A stretch of DNA of 64,000 nt from NCBI RefSeq assembly GCF_024758505.1, contig NZ_CP077970.1, positions 1,116,001 to 1,180,000 on the forward strand, written 5' to 3'. The notes beneath the pieces were generated by a model. That model searched no databases. It had not been told where the DNA came from and saw only the letters and a program-made list of their open reading frames with translations. Made by a program: the position numbers and the translations under genes. This document shows positions 53,878 to 63,212 of the stretch, piece after piece (within the stretch, counting starts at the first letter, position 1; every line of letters starts with the position of its first letter). This DNA comes from Bradyrhizobium arachidis (GTDB lineage Bacteria; Pseudomonadota; Alphaproteobacteria; Rhizobiales; Xanthobacteraceae).

Positions 53878-55141
53878 CTCCGGCGGCCGATCATGAATTG
53901 CGGGGATGTCTCACCGCCGTGTTGCTGGTGCTCGCGCTGCAGCCGGTTTATGTGGCCGCTCTAGCGGCACTCGATTTCGTTGCGCCGACGGCGCGTCGTG
54001 CAGCACATCTTGCCGCCGTCGTGCAGGAGGACGACCACATCGCGTCGCCAGCGATCCCTGGCGACTGGGACACGGAATGCGTTGCACTTGCGATTGGGCT
54101 CGAGCCAGGCGCTAGCCCATTGCAGAATGCCGTGGCTGCGGCCCGTCCGGTTGGGCTTGTTAAGCCGAGGACTGTTTGCGGATATCTGCGCGCCGGCATC
54201 GCCGAGGGCGGCCACGACATCTATTGGCTGCCGTACTCGCGGTATTGGCACGGCTACCGCGTGTCGCTCGATCCGCTAACGGCCTGGTTGCCCGTTGAAC
54301 ATGCGCGCTACGTCATGCTGATAGGGCTGATCGCCTCGCTCGCCTGGCTTGCGGCGGAAAGTGAGAAGCTGACAGGTAGGCCGGCCGCGCGCGCCTTGGT
54401 GGTGTCAACCGTCGCCTTTACCGATATCTGGCGGATGTACAACATCACTGTCCACGCCGCCGCAACAATTGTCGTCATGGCTGGAGCAGCTCTTTGCCCG
54501 CGCGCTCAGCCGCAACGCTTCGATCGAGCGGCTTATCGCGATTGCTGCCTTGCTCGGCAGTGTTTTTCCTTACAAACCCACCATGGCAGCCGATGTTGAT
54601 AGCGTTCCTGTTCCTGTCGGCGGCAAATCCGGGGGAGCGCCGATTTACCCTTTGCGCTGCGATCCTGAGCGCCTGGGCAGCCGGCTACGCGCTGACATGG
54701 GCCAGCAAGTGGGGCCTCGCTGCCGCGCTGTCTGCGGATCCTATCGCGACGCTACGCGACATCGCAGACGTCATGCGATACCGGATTGACGGCAGCTACG
54801 AGCAGGTGGTCGATCACCGTTTGCTCGCACCCTCGGCGAACATGCTCCGCACCGCCGTGTCGCAGATTTGGGCAATGCCGTCGTCTGCGATGCTGCTCAT
54901 GTTGCTGCCATCTCTCTGTGCAGGACGCTGTCAATTCCGGCCAAGGCTCTTTGTAGCGCTGACGCTGCCAGCGCTGATTCCGTTCCTGTGGTTCGAGATT
55001 CTGAGCAACCACACGCAGATCCACGCGACGGTCGTCTATCGGCCGATCGCTTCCTCGATCGGCATCTTGGTTGCGGCCTGGTTATTGTCGACGACCGAAA
55101 AAGCAAAAAGCGCCGATGTGGTGGGGCTGCCCTTTAGGTGA
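53874..55141 (+). pseudogene. Large membrane protein, frameshifted (polysaccharide locus)
   Basis: Overlaps the glycosyltransferase remnant stop by four bases. The first frame (53874-~54500) has hydrophobic segments CLTAVLLVLALQPVYVAALAAL and YVMLIGLIASLAWLAAESEKL and a luminal-type loop. The second frame (~54560-55141) continues with PMLIAFLFLSAANPGERRFTLCAAILSAWAAGYALTW, AMLLMLLPSLCAG and LFVALTLPALIPFLWFEILSNHTQIHATVVYRPIA. Together they would form a ~420-residue multi-span protein like those next to GT2 genes. One frameshift near 54490-54560 separates them. Confidence 0.55.
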
Positions 55142-55321
55142 CCTTCACCCGACTGATCGCCGGGCGCGCTTGTCGATCCAGTTTGGCCAGCCGAAATCAG
55201 CTAGCCTCCGGTCGGGGCGCTGCGAACCTGCGCGTTTAGCTTTTTTATGCCGCAGGAACGCGCCGGACGTGGCGGTTGCGGTGCAAAGCGACTTCGCTGC
55301 GACCTATAATGTGATTTTCGC

Positions 55322-56569
55322 GTGGATTGTGCAGGCGAAGCGGCCTGCAATGGGGCTGATTTGCAGATTTCATTTATTCGAGCAGCTTTGCTCGGAATTC
55401 TAGTTTCGGCGGGCTCGCTGGCTGTCCTGGCGCACGGGTTGCTTGGTGCCGGATCCGTGGTGACCGGCCTGTTGTTCGCCGGTCCTGTGGCGCTCCTAGT
55501 CGTGCTGGGAGAGTGGCGCGCCGTCTCGCTCAACCTGTGTGATGGGCTGTTCATCGCCTTTGTAGCGTCGGTCGGCTTGTCGCTCCTTGTCAATGGCCAT
55601 GGAAGCGACCTCAAGGAGCTGGCGCTTCTGGCGATTACGCTATGGTGCTATCTAGCGGGGCGTCTGTCCGGAGAAGGCGAGATCCGGCGTGCACTGATGA
55701 TTGCTGGGTCGGCGGTGACGGCGGCTGGCGCGCTAGCGACGCTGGTCGCCTTGATCGAACAGTGGTCGGCGCCGCATGGCAAGCCAATGGTGTTCGGCCA
55801 ATTCGACGCCGCGCCGGCACAGTTCTCGATGTTGATGGGTCTCTGCCTGTTGGCCTGGCTGACGAGCCTGTCCCGTACGTCTGGCTTGATCGTGCTCGGT
55901 GTCCTCGCGGCCGTGCCGGCTGCGATCTTTGTCGCCTCGATGGTGCGCTTCAGCTTTGCGGCGCTAGCCTTGGCGCTGTTCGTTGCCGTTGTGCTCGGAC
56001 CGCGCATGTGGAATCGGCGGGGGGTTGCGGTGTTGGCCGCCATGGCGTTTTGCACAATCGTCGTCGCGCTTGCGCTGCGCTGGCAGACGACGCGGATCTT
56101 TGTCGACCACGCCTTCAATGCGGCGGCCGCACCTTGGTCGATCGCCTGCGAGGCGGTCGATCGCGACAACTCGATTGCGATCCGCGGCCAGCTCTTTCGC
56201 GACGCCTTGCGCCTGTTGCCGGCGGTGGGTCCGTTCGGAATTGGCCTGGATGGTTTTGAGGTCCGTGGCTGCATCAAGGGCATCGGCGTGCACAACGTCT
56301 TCCTGCAGGCGTCGATCGAGTTCGGCTGGCTCGCCGGGCTCGCCCTGCTGACGCTCGTAGTCAGCGCCTGGCGCGGGGTCCGCACCCTCGCGCCGATTGT
56401 GCCCGACTATCGCTTCGTTGCCGCTGCCCTGGTCTATGTGGCGACAATTTCGCTGATGCATGGACGCATCAGCCGCGAATTCGCGCTCTTCCTGCTGCTT
56501 GGTTATGCCGCGAGGTTGTGGGGCGAGGCACGAGAGGCCGCGGCCAAATGGATGCCGCGCACGGCTTAG
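55322..56569 (+). CDS. O-antigen ligase/Wzy-like membrane protein
   Basis: A 415-residue frame from GTG 55322 with about eleven hydrophobic segments and a large periplasmic loop with RDALRLLPAVGPFGIGLDGFEVRGCIKGIGVHNVFLQASIEFGWLAGLALL. This matches the O-antigen ligase/polymerase (Wzy_C) pattern: Gly-rich GxGxxxF followed by HN-xFLQ-x7-G. It would ligate or polymerise surface polysaccharide. The exact start is uncertain; the first ~20 residues are not membrane-like. Confidence 0.75.
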   Translation: MDCAGEAACNGADLQISFIRAALLGILVSAGSLAVLAHGLLGAGSVVTGLLFAGPVALLVVLGEWRAVSLNLCDGLFIAFVASVGLSLLVNGHGSDLKELALLAITLWCYLAGRLSGEGEIRRALMIAGSAVTAAGALATLVALIEQWSAPHGKPMVFGQFDAAPAQFSMLMGLCLLAWLTSLSRTSGLIVLGVLAAVPAAIFVASMVRFSFAALALALFVAVVLGPRMWNRRGVAVLAAMAFCTIVVALALRWQTTRIFVDHAFNAAAAPWSIACEAVDRDNSIAIRGQLFRDALRLLPAVGPFGIGLDGFEVRGCIKGIGVHNVFLQASIEFGWLAGLALLTLVVSAWRGVRTLAPIVPDYRFVAAALVYVATISLMHGRISREFALFLLLGYAARLWGEAREAAAKWMPRTA

Positions 56570-57074
56570 CGCCGGCCGTCTGCCCATTTGCTGGCGCCAG
56601 ATGCGCACGGGACCAAACAACGGAGCATTGACGCCGAATTGCGCTTTCCGGCGAAATGGACCGCCTCTATGACGAAAAACGGCGCATGGACCAGCGGGCG
56701 CCGCTACCGACTGCAAGCTGGCTATGCGATTCTTCACCTTCGTCGATTCCCCACCACGGGATTGGCGGCTGCGAGGTCCGGTTTGGCTTAGCCTCCATTG
56801 CCGGGCCTCGCTTCTCGAAATATTTGGCGCATGGCTGAAGAACCCTCACTAGAGTCGATTTTACAGGACCGATCGAGGTACGGGCTTGGCCGTGTGCTGG
56901 AGCGGAGCCGTGCACCTGAGCCAGCGCGGCCGACGGCCCCCGCTCGGGTGAAGGAGCCTCCGCGACAGCCAGACCGCTGCGCAAATAAGGCGGCGTCAGT
57001 TGGCGACCTCTGTCTTCAAGAGCCGCACGGGAGAGCGTGTAGCGCCGCAACAGCCAGGCGGCTACAAGCGGCGC
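56570..57074. other. Spacer after the ligase-like gene
   Basis: About 500 bases with short frames only. Nothing recognised; no terminator of note. Confidence 0.35.
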
Positions 57075-57404
57075 ATGACGAACCGACGCACACACCGGGA
57101 ACTGATCGGCTGCTATGACTGCGGCGGCAATGTTTCGTTTTCGGCCGTGACCTGTCCGCACTGCGGCTCGCCTGAGCCGGCTGGGCCCTACCTGCAAAAC
57201 CCCAAAGAGCGACGCCTGCACGGGATCGAAGAGAAAAACGATCAGACCCTGATCGGCATGACGGTTTTGTGCTCGGGGATCGGCTTGTTCTACGGCGCGG
57301 TGATGGTCGGCACCCTCGGCGCCTTCGGCTATGGCCTGCTCGGGGCGGTGATCGGTGTCCCCGCTGGCTTCATCATTAACGTCAGCCGGCGGCTCTTTGG
57401 GTGA
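57075..57404 (+). CDS. Small zinc-ribbon membrane protein
   Basis: From ATG 57075 the 109-residue protein starts MTNRRTHRELIGCYDCGGNVSFSAVTCPHCGSPEP: two CxxC pairs forming a zinc ribbon. A charged linker and two hydrophobic segments follow (LIGMTVLCSGIGLFYGAVMVG, GYGLLGAVIGVPAGFIINV). Such proteins are common, short and uncharacterised in alpha-proteobacteria. A longer frame from 57000 is possible, but the ribbon begins here. Confidence 0.7.
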   Translation: MTNRRTHRELIGCYDCGGNVSFSAVTCPHCGSPEPAGPYLQNPKERRLHGIEEKNDQTLIGMTVLCSGIGLFYGAVMVGTLGAFGYGLLGAVIGVPAGFIINVSRRLFG

Positions 57405-57522
57405 CGCTCTGTGGGCGAGGGCTCGAAGCCAGTTTGTTACCCACCGGAACAGAGGTTCTAAAAAGTGGGTAACTGAGGGGCATTTTCTACAATGATTTCA
57501 AGCCCCGCCCGGTTTTGCCGTT

Positions 57523-57595
57523 GGCGATCCCGGCAGGACTCGAACCTGCAACCAGACCGTTATGAGCGCGGCTCTAACCATTGAGCTACAGGCCC
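57523..57595 (-). pseudogene. tRNA relic with CAU anticodon (Ile2/Met-like)
   Basis: Minus strand: acceptor start GGGCCTG, D arm GCTC-AATGGTTA-GAGC, anticodon loop CTCATAA, T arm GCAGG-TTCGAGT-CCTGC, 3' side CGGGATC. D and T arms are intact. Only three bases (GCG) remain on the 5' side of the anticodon stem against CGGTC on the 3' side, and two acceptor pairs (G2-T71, G3-A70) are lost. It ends CGCC instead of encoding a clean discriminator-CCA. It is best read as a decayed tRNA-Ile(CAU) or Met-type gene, possibly an old integration site. Confidence 0.7.
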
Positions 57596-58252
57596 CGCCG
57601 CGACGTGGCTGCAAACTTGACAATCACGCCAGCACTCCGGGAACACCACGTCCTTTGGGACAAGCTAGGGACTCTACTTGCCGCAGGACCGCATCAAAAT
57701 CGGAAACGCCAATCTACGAACTTTGCAAAAAACTTCCCGCCCTCGCGACAGGTTATCCAATCCGAAAATGACTGGTTGGAAAGCTCGTGAGCGGTGAGCA
57801 GCTAGTGCTGGCCAACCTGGAGCGGAAAGCCCTGGCGGTCCCCGCGCGGAAGGATGGAGCGGGTGCTCGCCGGGCTCCACGACTGATGTATCAAATAGGC
57901 GGCAACGGTCCATTACTAAGCCATGCTCGCCCGCGTGAGGGAATCCTTCAAAAAAAGTGCTCAGATGCGGTTTTCGAGCGCCCCGAGCGAAGCCATCGCA
58001 GTAATCGATACCAGATATAGTCTATGTATGGAGCACGGCGCGCGAACGGTACGCCGCTCTCTCGGCGAAAAGCGACTTGGATTAAGAAGGTCATTTCAAA
58101 AGTTGGGTGAACTTTATTCGGTTTTCGTCGGAAAACTCCACGACAACAATCAGCTGGCGCGGTGCGCACTCTAACGGGCCAGAGTCCCGCGCTGCGAAAT
58201 CTCTGCTGCTGCTCGAAATCAAAGAGGATATGGCTGTTCAGGAGTTACGACG
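57596..58252. other. Spacer with no recognised gene
   Basis: Some 650 bases. The frames at 57787-58174 are short and uneven in composition. I see no gene, IS end or structured RNA here. Confidence 0.35.
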
Positions 58253-58459
58253 ATGCTAGATGAAGACTTGGCTCGAATTCGTGCTCACCGCAACAACATA
58301 CACCGGTGTCGGCGGATGCTAGGGACAGGATTGTCAGACGTAGAAAGCCAGCTCATCGAGATACGCCTTGCTGAGGAGCGGGCCGCGCTCAACGCTCTTT
58401 TTGCGAAGACTTTCCCGCTCACATTTTCACTTCCGAAAGGTCGGGCCGACTGGCGGTAA
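58253..58459 (+). CDS. Small hypothetical protein, 68 residues
   Basis: MLDEDLARIRAHRNNIHRCRRMLGTGLSDVESQLIEIRLAEERAALNAL is a compact, strongly helical sequence with real-protein composition. GGAG (caggagttacgacg) lies ten bases before the ATG. The family has no function I know of. It stands alone. Confidence 0.55.
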   Translation: MLDEDLARIRAHRNNIHRCRRMLGTGLSDVESQLIEIRLAEERAALNALFAKTFPLTFSLPKGRADWR

Positions 58460-58727
58460 GTGTAAGGCGGCAAGGTTGGGATCGTGCGTAAATACTGAAC
58501 AAACTTTGGACGGGCTTTCGAAGAAAGTCAGAGCGATTTGGTCAATCACCATTGGTCAAGAACACAGGGCGGGTCGGTACACATTTGGAGCGGCCGGACC
58601 CTGCACTGTTCGCCTCACTCTGCTTGTTTGTTTCTGCGAGCATCTACCGTGGAATCGATGATAGGCGACGGAGTCATATTGCCATGAACAACGCCGCTCA
58701 ACTTTTGCCGCATCGTTAGTTGGGTAA

Positions 58728-59606
58728 TCAGGAGGGATGAAGCGACACCCAACGGCGTTCCTCGCGATAAGCATTCGTTCGAGTCATGAAATCGCGTATT
58801 GCAGGATATCTAGCTACCAGCTGACTTGGCGAGGGTACGAGAGTTTCGGTGCCGTAATCAAGTTGCATCAGTTCGAGATAAAGCTGCCGATAGCGCTCGA
58901 TTGTTATCGCCGTGCGCTCGGGATTAAAGAAGCTTGCCGGCTCTGGCTCGATAGGCACAAAGCCCAAGAGAAGGGAGGCTCTCACCTTCTGGGCATCATC
59001 TGAAGCAGGCCTTGTATATGCGGCCGCCAGGTCCGGATCACCGATAAAGCTCGTGCCCAAGACGCGTTGCAGCAGATATATTCTCATAGCCGAACGTTGC
59101 ACGCGCTCTCTTCGATAAGAACCATCGAGTAGCATACAACGCGGGTCTTCTGCCTCGATCAGAATTCTGCGGGCGCCCATCTTCCGCGTGAATTCGGCGA
59201 AGAGTTGCTTCATCTTGCGGGTAGACAGTCTGCCGCGGTCGGTTTCGCGGATTGCAATGTATGGAACATATATTGACTGTGGCATCATCGGGTTTAGTCG
59301 AACCAAACCAGCCCCCATTGCGCGTTGCCCACGAAAGAGCAAGAAATAGCGCGCGATGCGAGGTCTGTGAAACAGCTCGTCCAGTGTGTCATCATCCTCC
59401 AGGTCGGCTTGGTCAGTGAATGCCTCTTTGAGAATCGATCTTGCACAGCGATACTGAGCTGCTGCCTCGACTATCATTAGGATGTCAGATCCTTCGCCGT
59501 AGCCGTTGGCTGACGTATTTCGTCTGTCGCACGTGTGATTTGTCGACCCTGCTAGTGCTTCTTCAGTAGACATGGGAGTCCCATTGAAAATTAGGATTGA
59601 GTGCAA
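58728..59606 (-). CDS. GNAT-like (AHL-synthase/N-acyltransferase fold) protein
   Basis: From ATG 59606 (or ATG 59573) the ~280-residue protein has an N-terminal part with YRCARSILKEAFTDQADL, ARYFLLFRGQRAMGAGLVRLNP (GNAT beta strands) and YVPYIAIRETDRGRLSTRKMKQLFAEFTRKMGARRILIEAEDP (acetyl-CoA site region). GF at the C-terminal strand (ASLLLGFVPIEPEPASFFNPERTAI) also fits. The substrate is unknown. A copy of the double-hairpin element lies ~150 bases upstream. Confidence 0.6.
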   Translation of the reverse strand: MHSILIFNGTPMSTEEALAGSTNHTCDRRNTSANGYGEGSDILMIVEAAAQYRCARSILKEAFTDQADLEDDDTLDELFHRPRIARYFLLFRGQRAMGAGLVRLNPMMPQSIYVPYIAIRETDRGRLSTRKMKQLFAEFTRKMGARRILIEAEDPRCMLLDGSYRRERVQRSAMRIYLLQRVLGTSFIGDPDLAAAYTRPASDDAQKVRASLLLGFVPIEPEPASFFNPERTAITIERYRQLYLELMQLDYGTETLVPSPSQLVARYPAIRDFMTRTNAYREERRWVSLHPS

Positions 59607-59757
59607 ATCTGCGCTCCTCTGTCATTCTCCTCTCGCGCACGGAGTGCTGCGTTGTAGACACTTACGTTGTCTCCACGAGACTCGTTGGTTCGGGACTTCA
59701 CCGCGGCAGCTATGAACATGACATTTTCTAGGCGCGACCCACAGCTCATGATCGAGC

Positions 59758-59861
59758 GGGCGGACCCTCCGCGATGAACCCAAAGCCTTGGGCCCGACCA
59801 CATCACCGGGTGCTTGGGATGGGACGGTGATGCTGGCTATGACAAAGCAAGCATTATGCCG
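59758..59861 (-). repeat. Double-hairpin element, copy 1
   Basis: Contains GGGCGGACCC with an imperfect partner, then CATCACCG (59801-59808) with CGGTGATG (59825-59832), and the shared AAGCAAGC/ATGCC end. On the minus strand it precedes the GNAT-like gene starting at 59606. It is similar to copies at 60792 and 61923. Confidence 0.65.
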
Positions 59862-60404
59862 GACCAAGATCGCGGCGACGACATGCGACGGCTCAAGGTA
59901 TGTCGAGAGGCTGGACTTGCGTTGTGTCAGTTTGCCGGGTTTGTCTTCAAAATGACAAACGAGGTGAACTATTGCGAGCTACAGCCAAGCATTTGCGAGC
60001 TGGCCGCGCCTGGCGTGCGATGCCTGTAGCGCCTCGGAAGTTCGCGAGAAACGTTTATCATTAGTACAAGATCAACGAGGATGTTCAGGAAATCCGTGGT
60101 CGCAATAATCGAAAACGATGCAGCTGTTCGCCGCGCGCGCTCAAATACCTGAGCACGGCGCAAGTCAATTCTGTGGCGCTGATCTGGACGAAATCCAGGT
60201 CGTAATCTTCGATCTCCATGTGCGTTTGGCAATGGGCTTCGCTTGTCGTAAACGACAACAGATCAAACGGCGGCGCCGACGTAGAGAATCTCTAATCCAA
60301 TGAGCGTGGTGGCGTAAACACATTGATCGCTTCTGCGCTCGCCGTACCGCAACAGTTCATCACCACCAGCCCGCTTTGCTCGTCTTGATTTTTGTTCGGC
60401 AGCA

Positions 60405-60762
60405 TTACGCCCAGACAGTGTGCGTAAAACGTATGCGCTCCCGGTAGTCGAGCAGGTGGGTAACATCGCAGCTGATTTCCACCACGAAGTAGGATGTGGT
60501 ATCGAGATCGAAGCCGAAGTACGCCCCAAGCTGCCTTGGTTTTAGCTGAAAGCGCGCCTCCGTTCCATCGATGCAAGTGCTCGGTAGCGAACTGCTGATT
60601 CCACAAGTGTCACAATAGTGTCCATGCGCCCTATCTCCGCGCACTGAAGCGCTTGTTCTCCCGCAATAATAGGTTTCCTGCGTCGTAGACGCCCAGGACG
60701 TCACGGCAGAGGCCGTGCGCAAATGTGACGGCGGCCGCAGCAGCCCGCACATAGAGTTTCAT
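60405..60762 (-). pseudogene. Small secreted-type protein, probably frameshifted
   Basis: ATG 60762 opens MKLYVRAAAAAVTFAHGLCRDVLGVYDAGNLLLRENKRFSARR, which starts like a signal peptide and stops at 60631. In the next frame, CDTCGISSSLPS and FQLKPRQLGAYFGFDLDTTSYFVVEISCDVTHLLDYRERI (to 60405) read like a continued protein. The short VYDAGNLLLREN stretch is reminiscent of Rap1a-type secreted proteins, but this is weak. It lies 30 bases downstream of double-hairpin copy 2. Confidence 0.3.
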
Positions 60763-60791
60763 TGTGCAACACGCCAGCACAGATCGTGAGA

Positions 60792-60893
60792 GGGCGGACC
60801 CGACGCGATGAGCGCCATTGCCTCCTTGGGTCCGCCCCACATCACCGCGAGAGGAGCGGTGATGCTGGCCAGCACCAAGCAAGCAGCGTGCCG
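60792..60893 (-). repeat. Double-hairpin element, copy 2
   Basis: Best preserved copy. GGGCGGACCC (60792-60801) pairs over 10 bp with GGGTCCGCCC (60828-60837). CATCACCGC (60840-60848) pairs over 9 bp with GCGGTGATG (60856-60864), loop gagagga. Conserved AAGCAAGC follows. Confidence 0.75.
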
Positions 60894-61290
60894 ATGAAAA
60901 GACGCGCTTTCTAGATGCGACGGGCCTCGATCTGTTAGAGAGGCCGAGCCTTGCACCTGTCCGTTTGTCGAATTGTGGTAAAGCAAACAACAAAGTGGCC
61001 GGGCGATTGTCACCGCTCGGGTGCTCACCAATGTTAAGCGGCAGACAAGCCACACGGCAGAACGGTCAGAGGTAGGGCTCTCTATAACGGGATGAAGTAG
61101 AGCTATTGTCGTCTAATTGACATCTTAATAGCTTTGATCGCAGATGGAAACTTTAAGATCACCTACGCGCAAACAAGAATGGGTGGGCGGCTTTGGCATC
61201 CATGTTGTCTCGACGAGATTGCTTCCGCTCCTCCGAGGTTTAGATTTCTGTCACTCTTGCGCAGGCAATTCGCGCTTTCTTGCGAGTGCT

Positions 61291-61740
61291 TCACGATGTG
61301 TCAGATTGCGATGCGATCAGCAGCCGGCCCTTAGCGAACAGCGTCAAAACATGCCCGTCGTTCCAAGCAAACAGGTGAAACTTGACATCTCCCGCAATCT
61401 CGCGTGACGCGAGAGTGCCTGCGCAGCCGAACATGGAAACAACATCTGCGTAGTGTGAGCCCAACTGTACAGCGTCTAGCTCGATGTCCGTCACGCGACA
61501 ATGTCCGGCCGGGAAAGACCGAGCATTAATTGACTTGTAATTCGCATCCAGATCGTCAGGCGCGGCCGGATCGGCGAGTATCCCACCGGAGGGAGCGCTG
61601 GCATGTGCTGGTCGAGGCCCCATTGAGATCTGACCCGCCTGCATGAACAGCCATCCCGATGCCATGATCGTGGTGATCCGCAGGATCATGTGCTGGTTGA
61701 TGGAACAGCCGGTCATTGCAAACGCTTGAGACAGTTTCAT
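61291..61740 (-). CDS. Secreted hypothetical protein, 149 residues
   Basis: From ATG 61740. An N-terminal hydrophobic segment (MILRITTIMASGWLFMQAGQI, preceded by a short polar stretch) suggests export. ATG 61686 would put it at the very N terminus. The C-terminal ~70 residues (ELDAVQLGSHYADVVSMFGCAGTLASREIAGDVKFHLFAWNDGHVLTLFAKGRLLIAS) have the two-helix, four-strand pattern of BLIP/SmpA-like small domains. Function unknown. Double-hairpin copy 3 lies ~180 bases upstream. Confidence 0.6.
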   Translation of the reverse strand: MKLSQAFAMTGCSINQHMILRITTIMASGWLFMQAGQISMGPRPAHASAPSGGILADPAAPDDLDANYKSINARSFPAGHCRVTDIELDAVQLGSHYADVVSMFGCAGTLASREIAGDVKFHLFAWNDGHVLTLFAKGRLLIASQSDTS

Positions 61741-61922
61741 CGAATACTACTCGCTTGTAGGCGGCGTCAGCGGCGCCCACTATCCCTGACGAACCAAGTA
61801 AGAACAACGTACTTTCACACTTGCGTCATTTTACCAGAAGGCAGGACATGATTACGGGCGCGAGCGCGACTGCAGCGGCCCTAAACGTCGGTTCAGGCCT
61901 GTCTGGTCTGTCGGAAAAGAGT

Positions 61923-62021
61923 GGGGCGGACAACATGCCGTTTAAACGGACGCTGTCGTTCCGCCCCTACATCACGGCGACGCTCCGTGATGCTATTGTG
62001 CATGAAGCAAGCTCTATGCCG
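61923..62021 (-). repeat. Double-hairpin element, copy 3
   Basis: GGGGCGGA (61923-61930) pairs with TCCGCCCC (61960-61967). CATCACGG (61970-61977) pairs with CCGTGATG (61985-61992). The seventh pair is G-C here but C-G in copy 2, a compensatory change that keeps the stem. The AAGCAAGC/ATGCC end is shared. Confidence 0.7.
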
Positions 62022-62060
62022 AACGGAAAACGACAGAACTCGCTAGTGCATCGAACTTGA

Positions 62061-63212
62061 AACAACTCGAAAACCGTCAATCGTATGCGGGGTCCATGCA
62101 AGGTTGGCGTTACGTGCGTTCGGCGGTACGAAACGTTCCGCAGATTGCGGCGCCTCGGCTAGCCAGTTTCTGTTTCTGCTACGGTCTATCTTTACCTTGG
62201 CATAACATGCGTGAAGCGCGCATTGACCTCCGACCGGCATGCGAGCGCGGTGTGCTTTACGCCCATCTTGCCCCCAGCAGGCAAGCGCCTGCGGGGAGCC
62301 TCCTAACTGACAAGAAGTGCCTCGCCGCGCTGTTTGCGGCGTGGTTGATTGGATCGCGCGAGTCAGCGACGCCCAAGGCCCGCCCCACCTTCTTTCGGCG
62401 TGATATTGAGTAAATCGACTTCCTAAAGAACCCCGCTCGATTCTCGATTCGCAAATTCCCTTTCCGACCCAGCTTGGACCTCGATAATGAAAAGGTGAGC
62501 ATGACAATTGTGTGATGCGTTAGGAACGTCTCGGTTCTACTCAGCCTATTCTTCGACAGTTCGCGTCCTCATAGACTCTCTCTCTCTGAATTGGCGCCTT
62601 TCCGCAACGGACGTTGCATTGGCGATGCGGCCTCCCGAAGTGGCGGTCATCGCCAGCAACTACATCAGCGCGGGCGGCCGGGTGCCGTAGGAGCATTGAT
62701 TTGCGAATCGACTGAAGAGTCAGCTCTAGCTTGCCCGCCTCAGGTCGGTTTCGACTATCGTCAGAGGATGCGGAAGCGAAAATGAATGATGGGTACCGAA
62801 GGTCGGCTTGCTGGAAATGATCGACGCGGTCGTCGGCATGCCGAGATTGGCGGTGATGATCCGAAGCTGTGAAAGTGTGGGAAAAAGTCGCAGGCGTGCC
62901 TGGATAGCAGGGATCCATGCCAACTCCCGCCGCATCTTAAGAAACGGACGGTCGTACATGACGCCGCAAGTCTTAGTCAGACCTGTCCGTGTCGAGCCAG
63001 CGAAACGTTAGTCTACATCGCAAAAGCGACGGTCAAGCAAGCTGCGTACTCTATCAAACCAAACGGCCTTCGCACGGAGTCTCTAAAGCACGGAGCTGTT
63101 TCTTCCAGTCTGCCGATCGAGCGATCTCTGGCCGCGTTATGAAAGGGGTTGAATCGGGCGTAGCGTCAGGTTGTAAGCAGCATGCGAGAACGCTGGCGAC
63201 GAGACCTTCAAA
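62061..63212. other. Long spacer with no recognised gene
   Basis: About 1.15 kb in which all frames are short or of uneven composition. Neither IS ends nor effector or tts-box signals were seen. It may contain decayed sequence. Confidence 0.35.

Noticed and set aside
59591..61055. Minus-strand small proteins encoded across the double-hairpin elements
   Set aside because: The reading frame is not conserved among the three copies whereas the stems are, so structure rather than protein seems to be selected.
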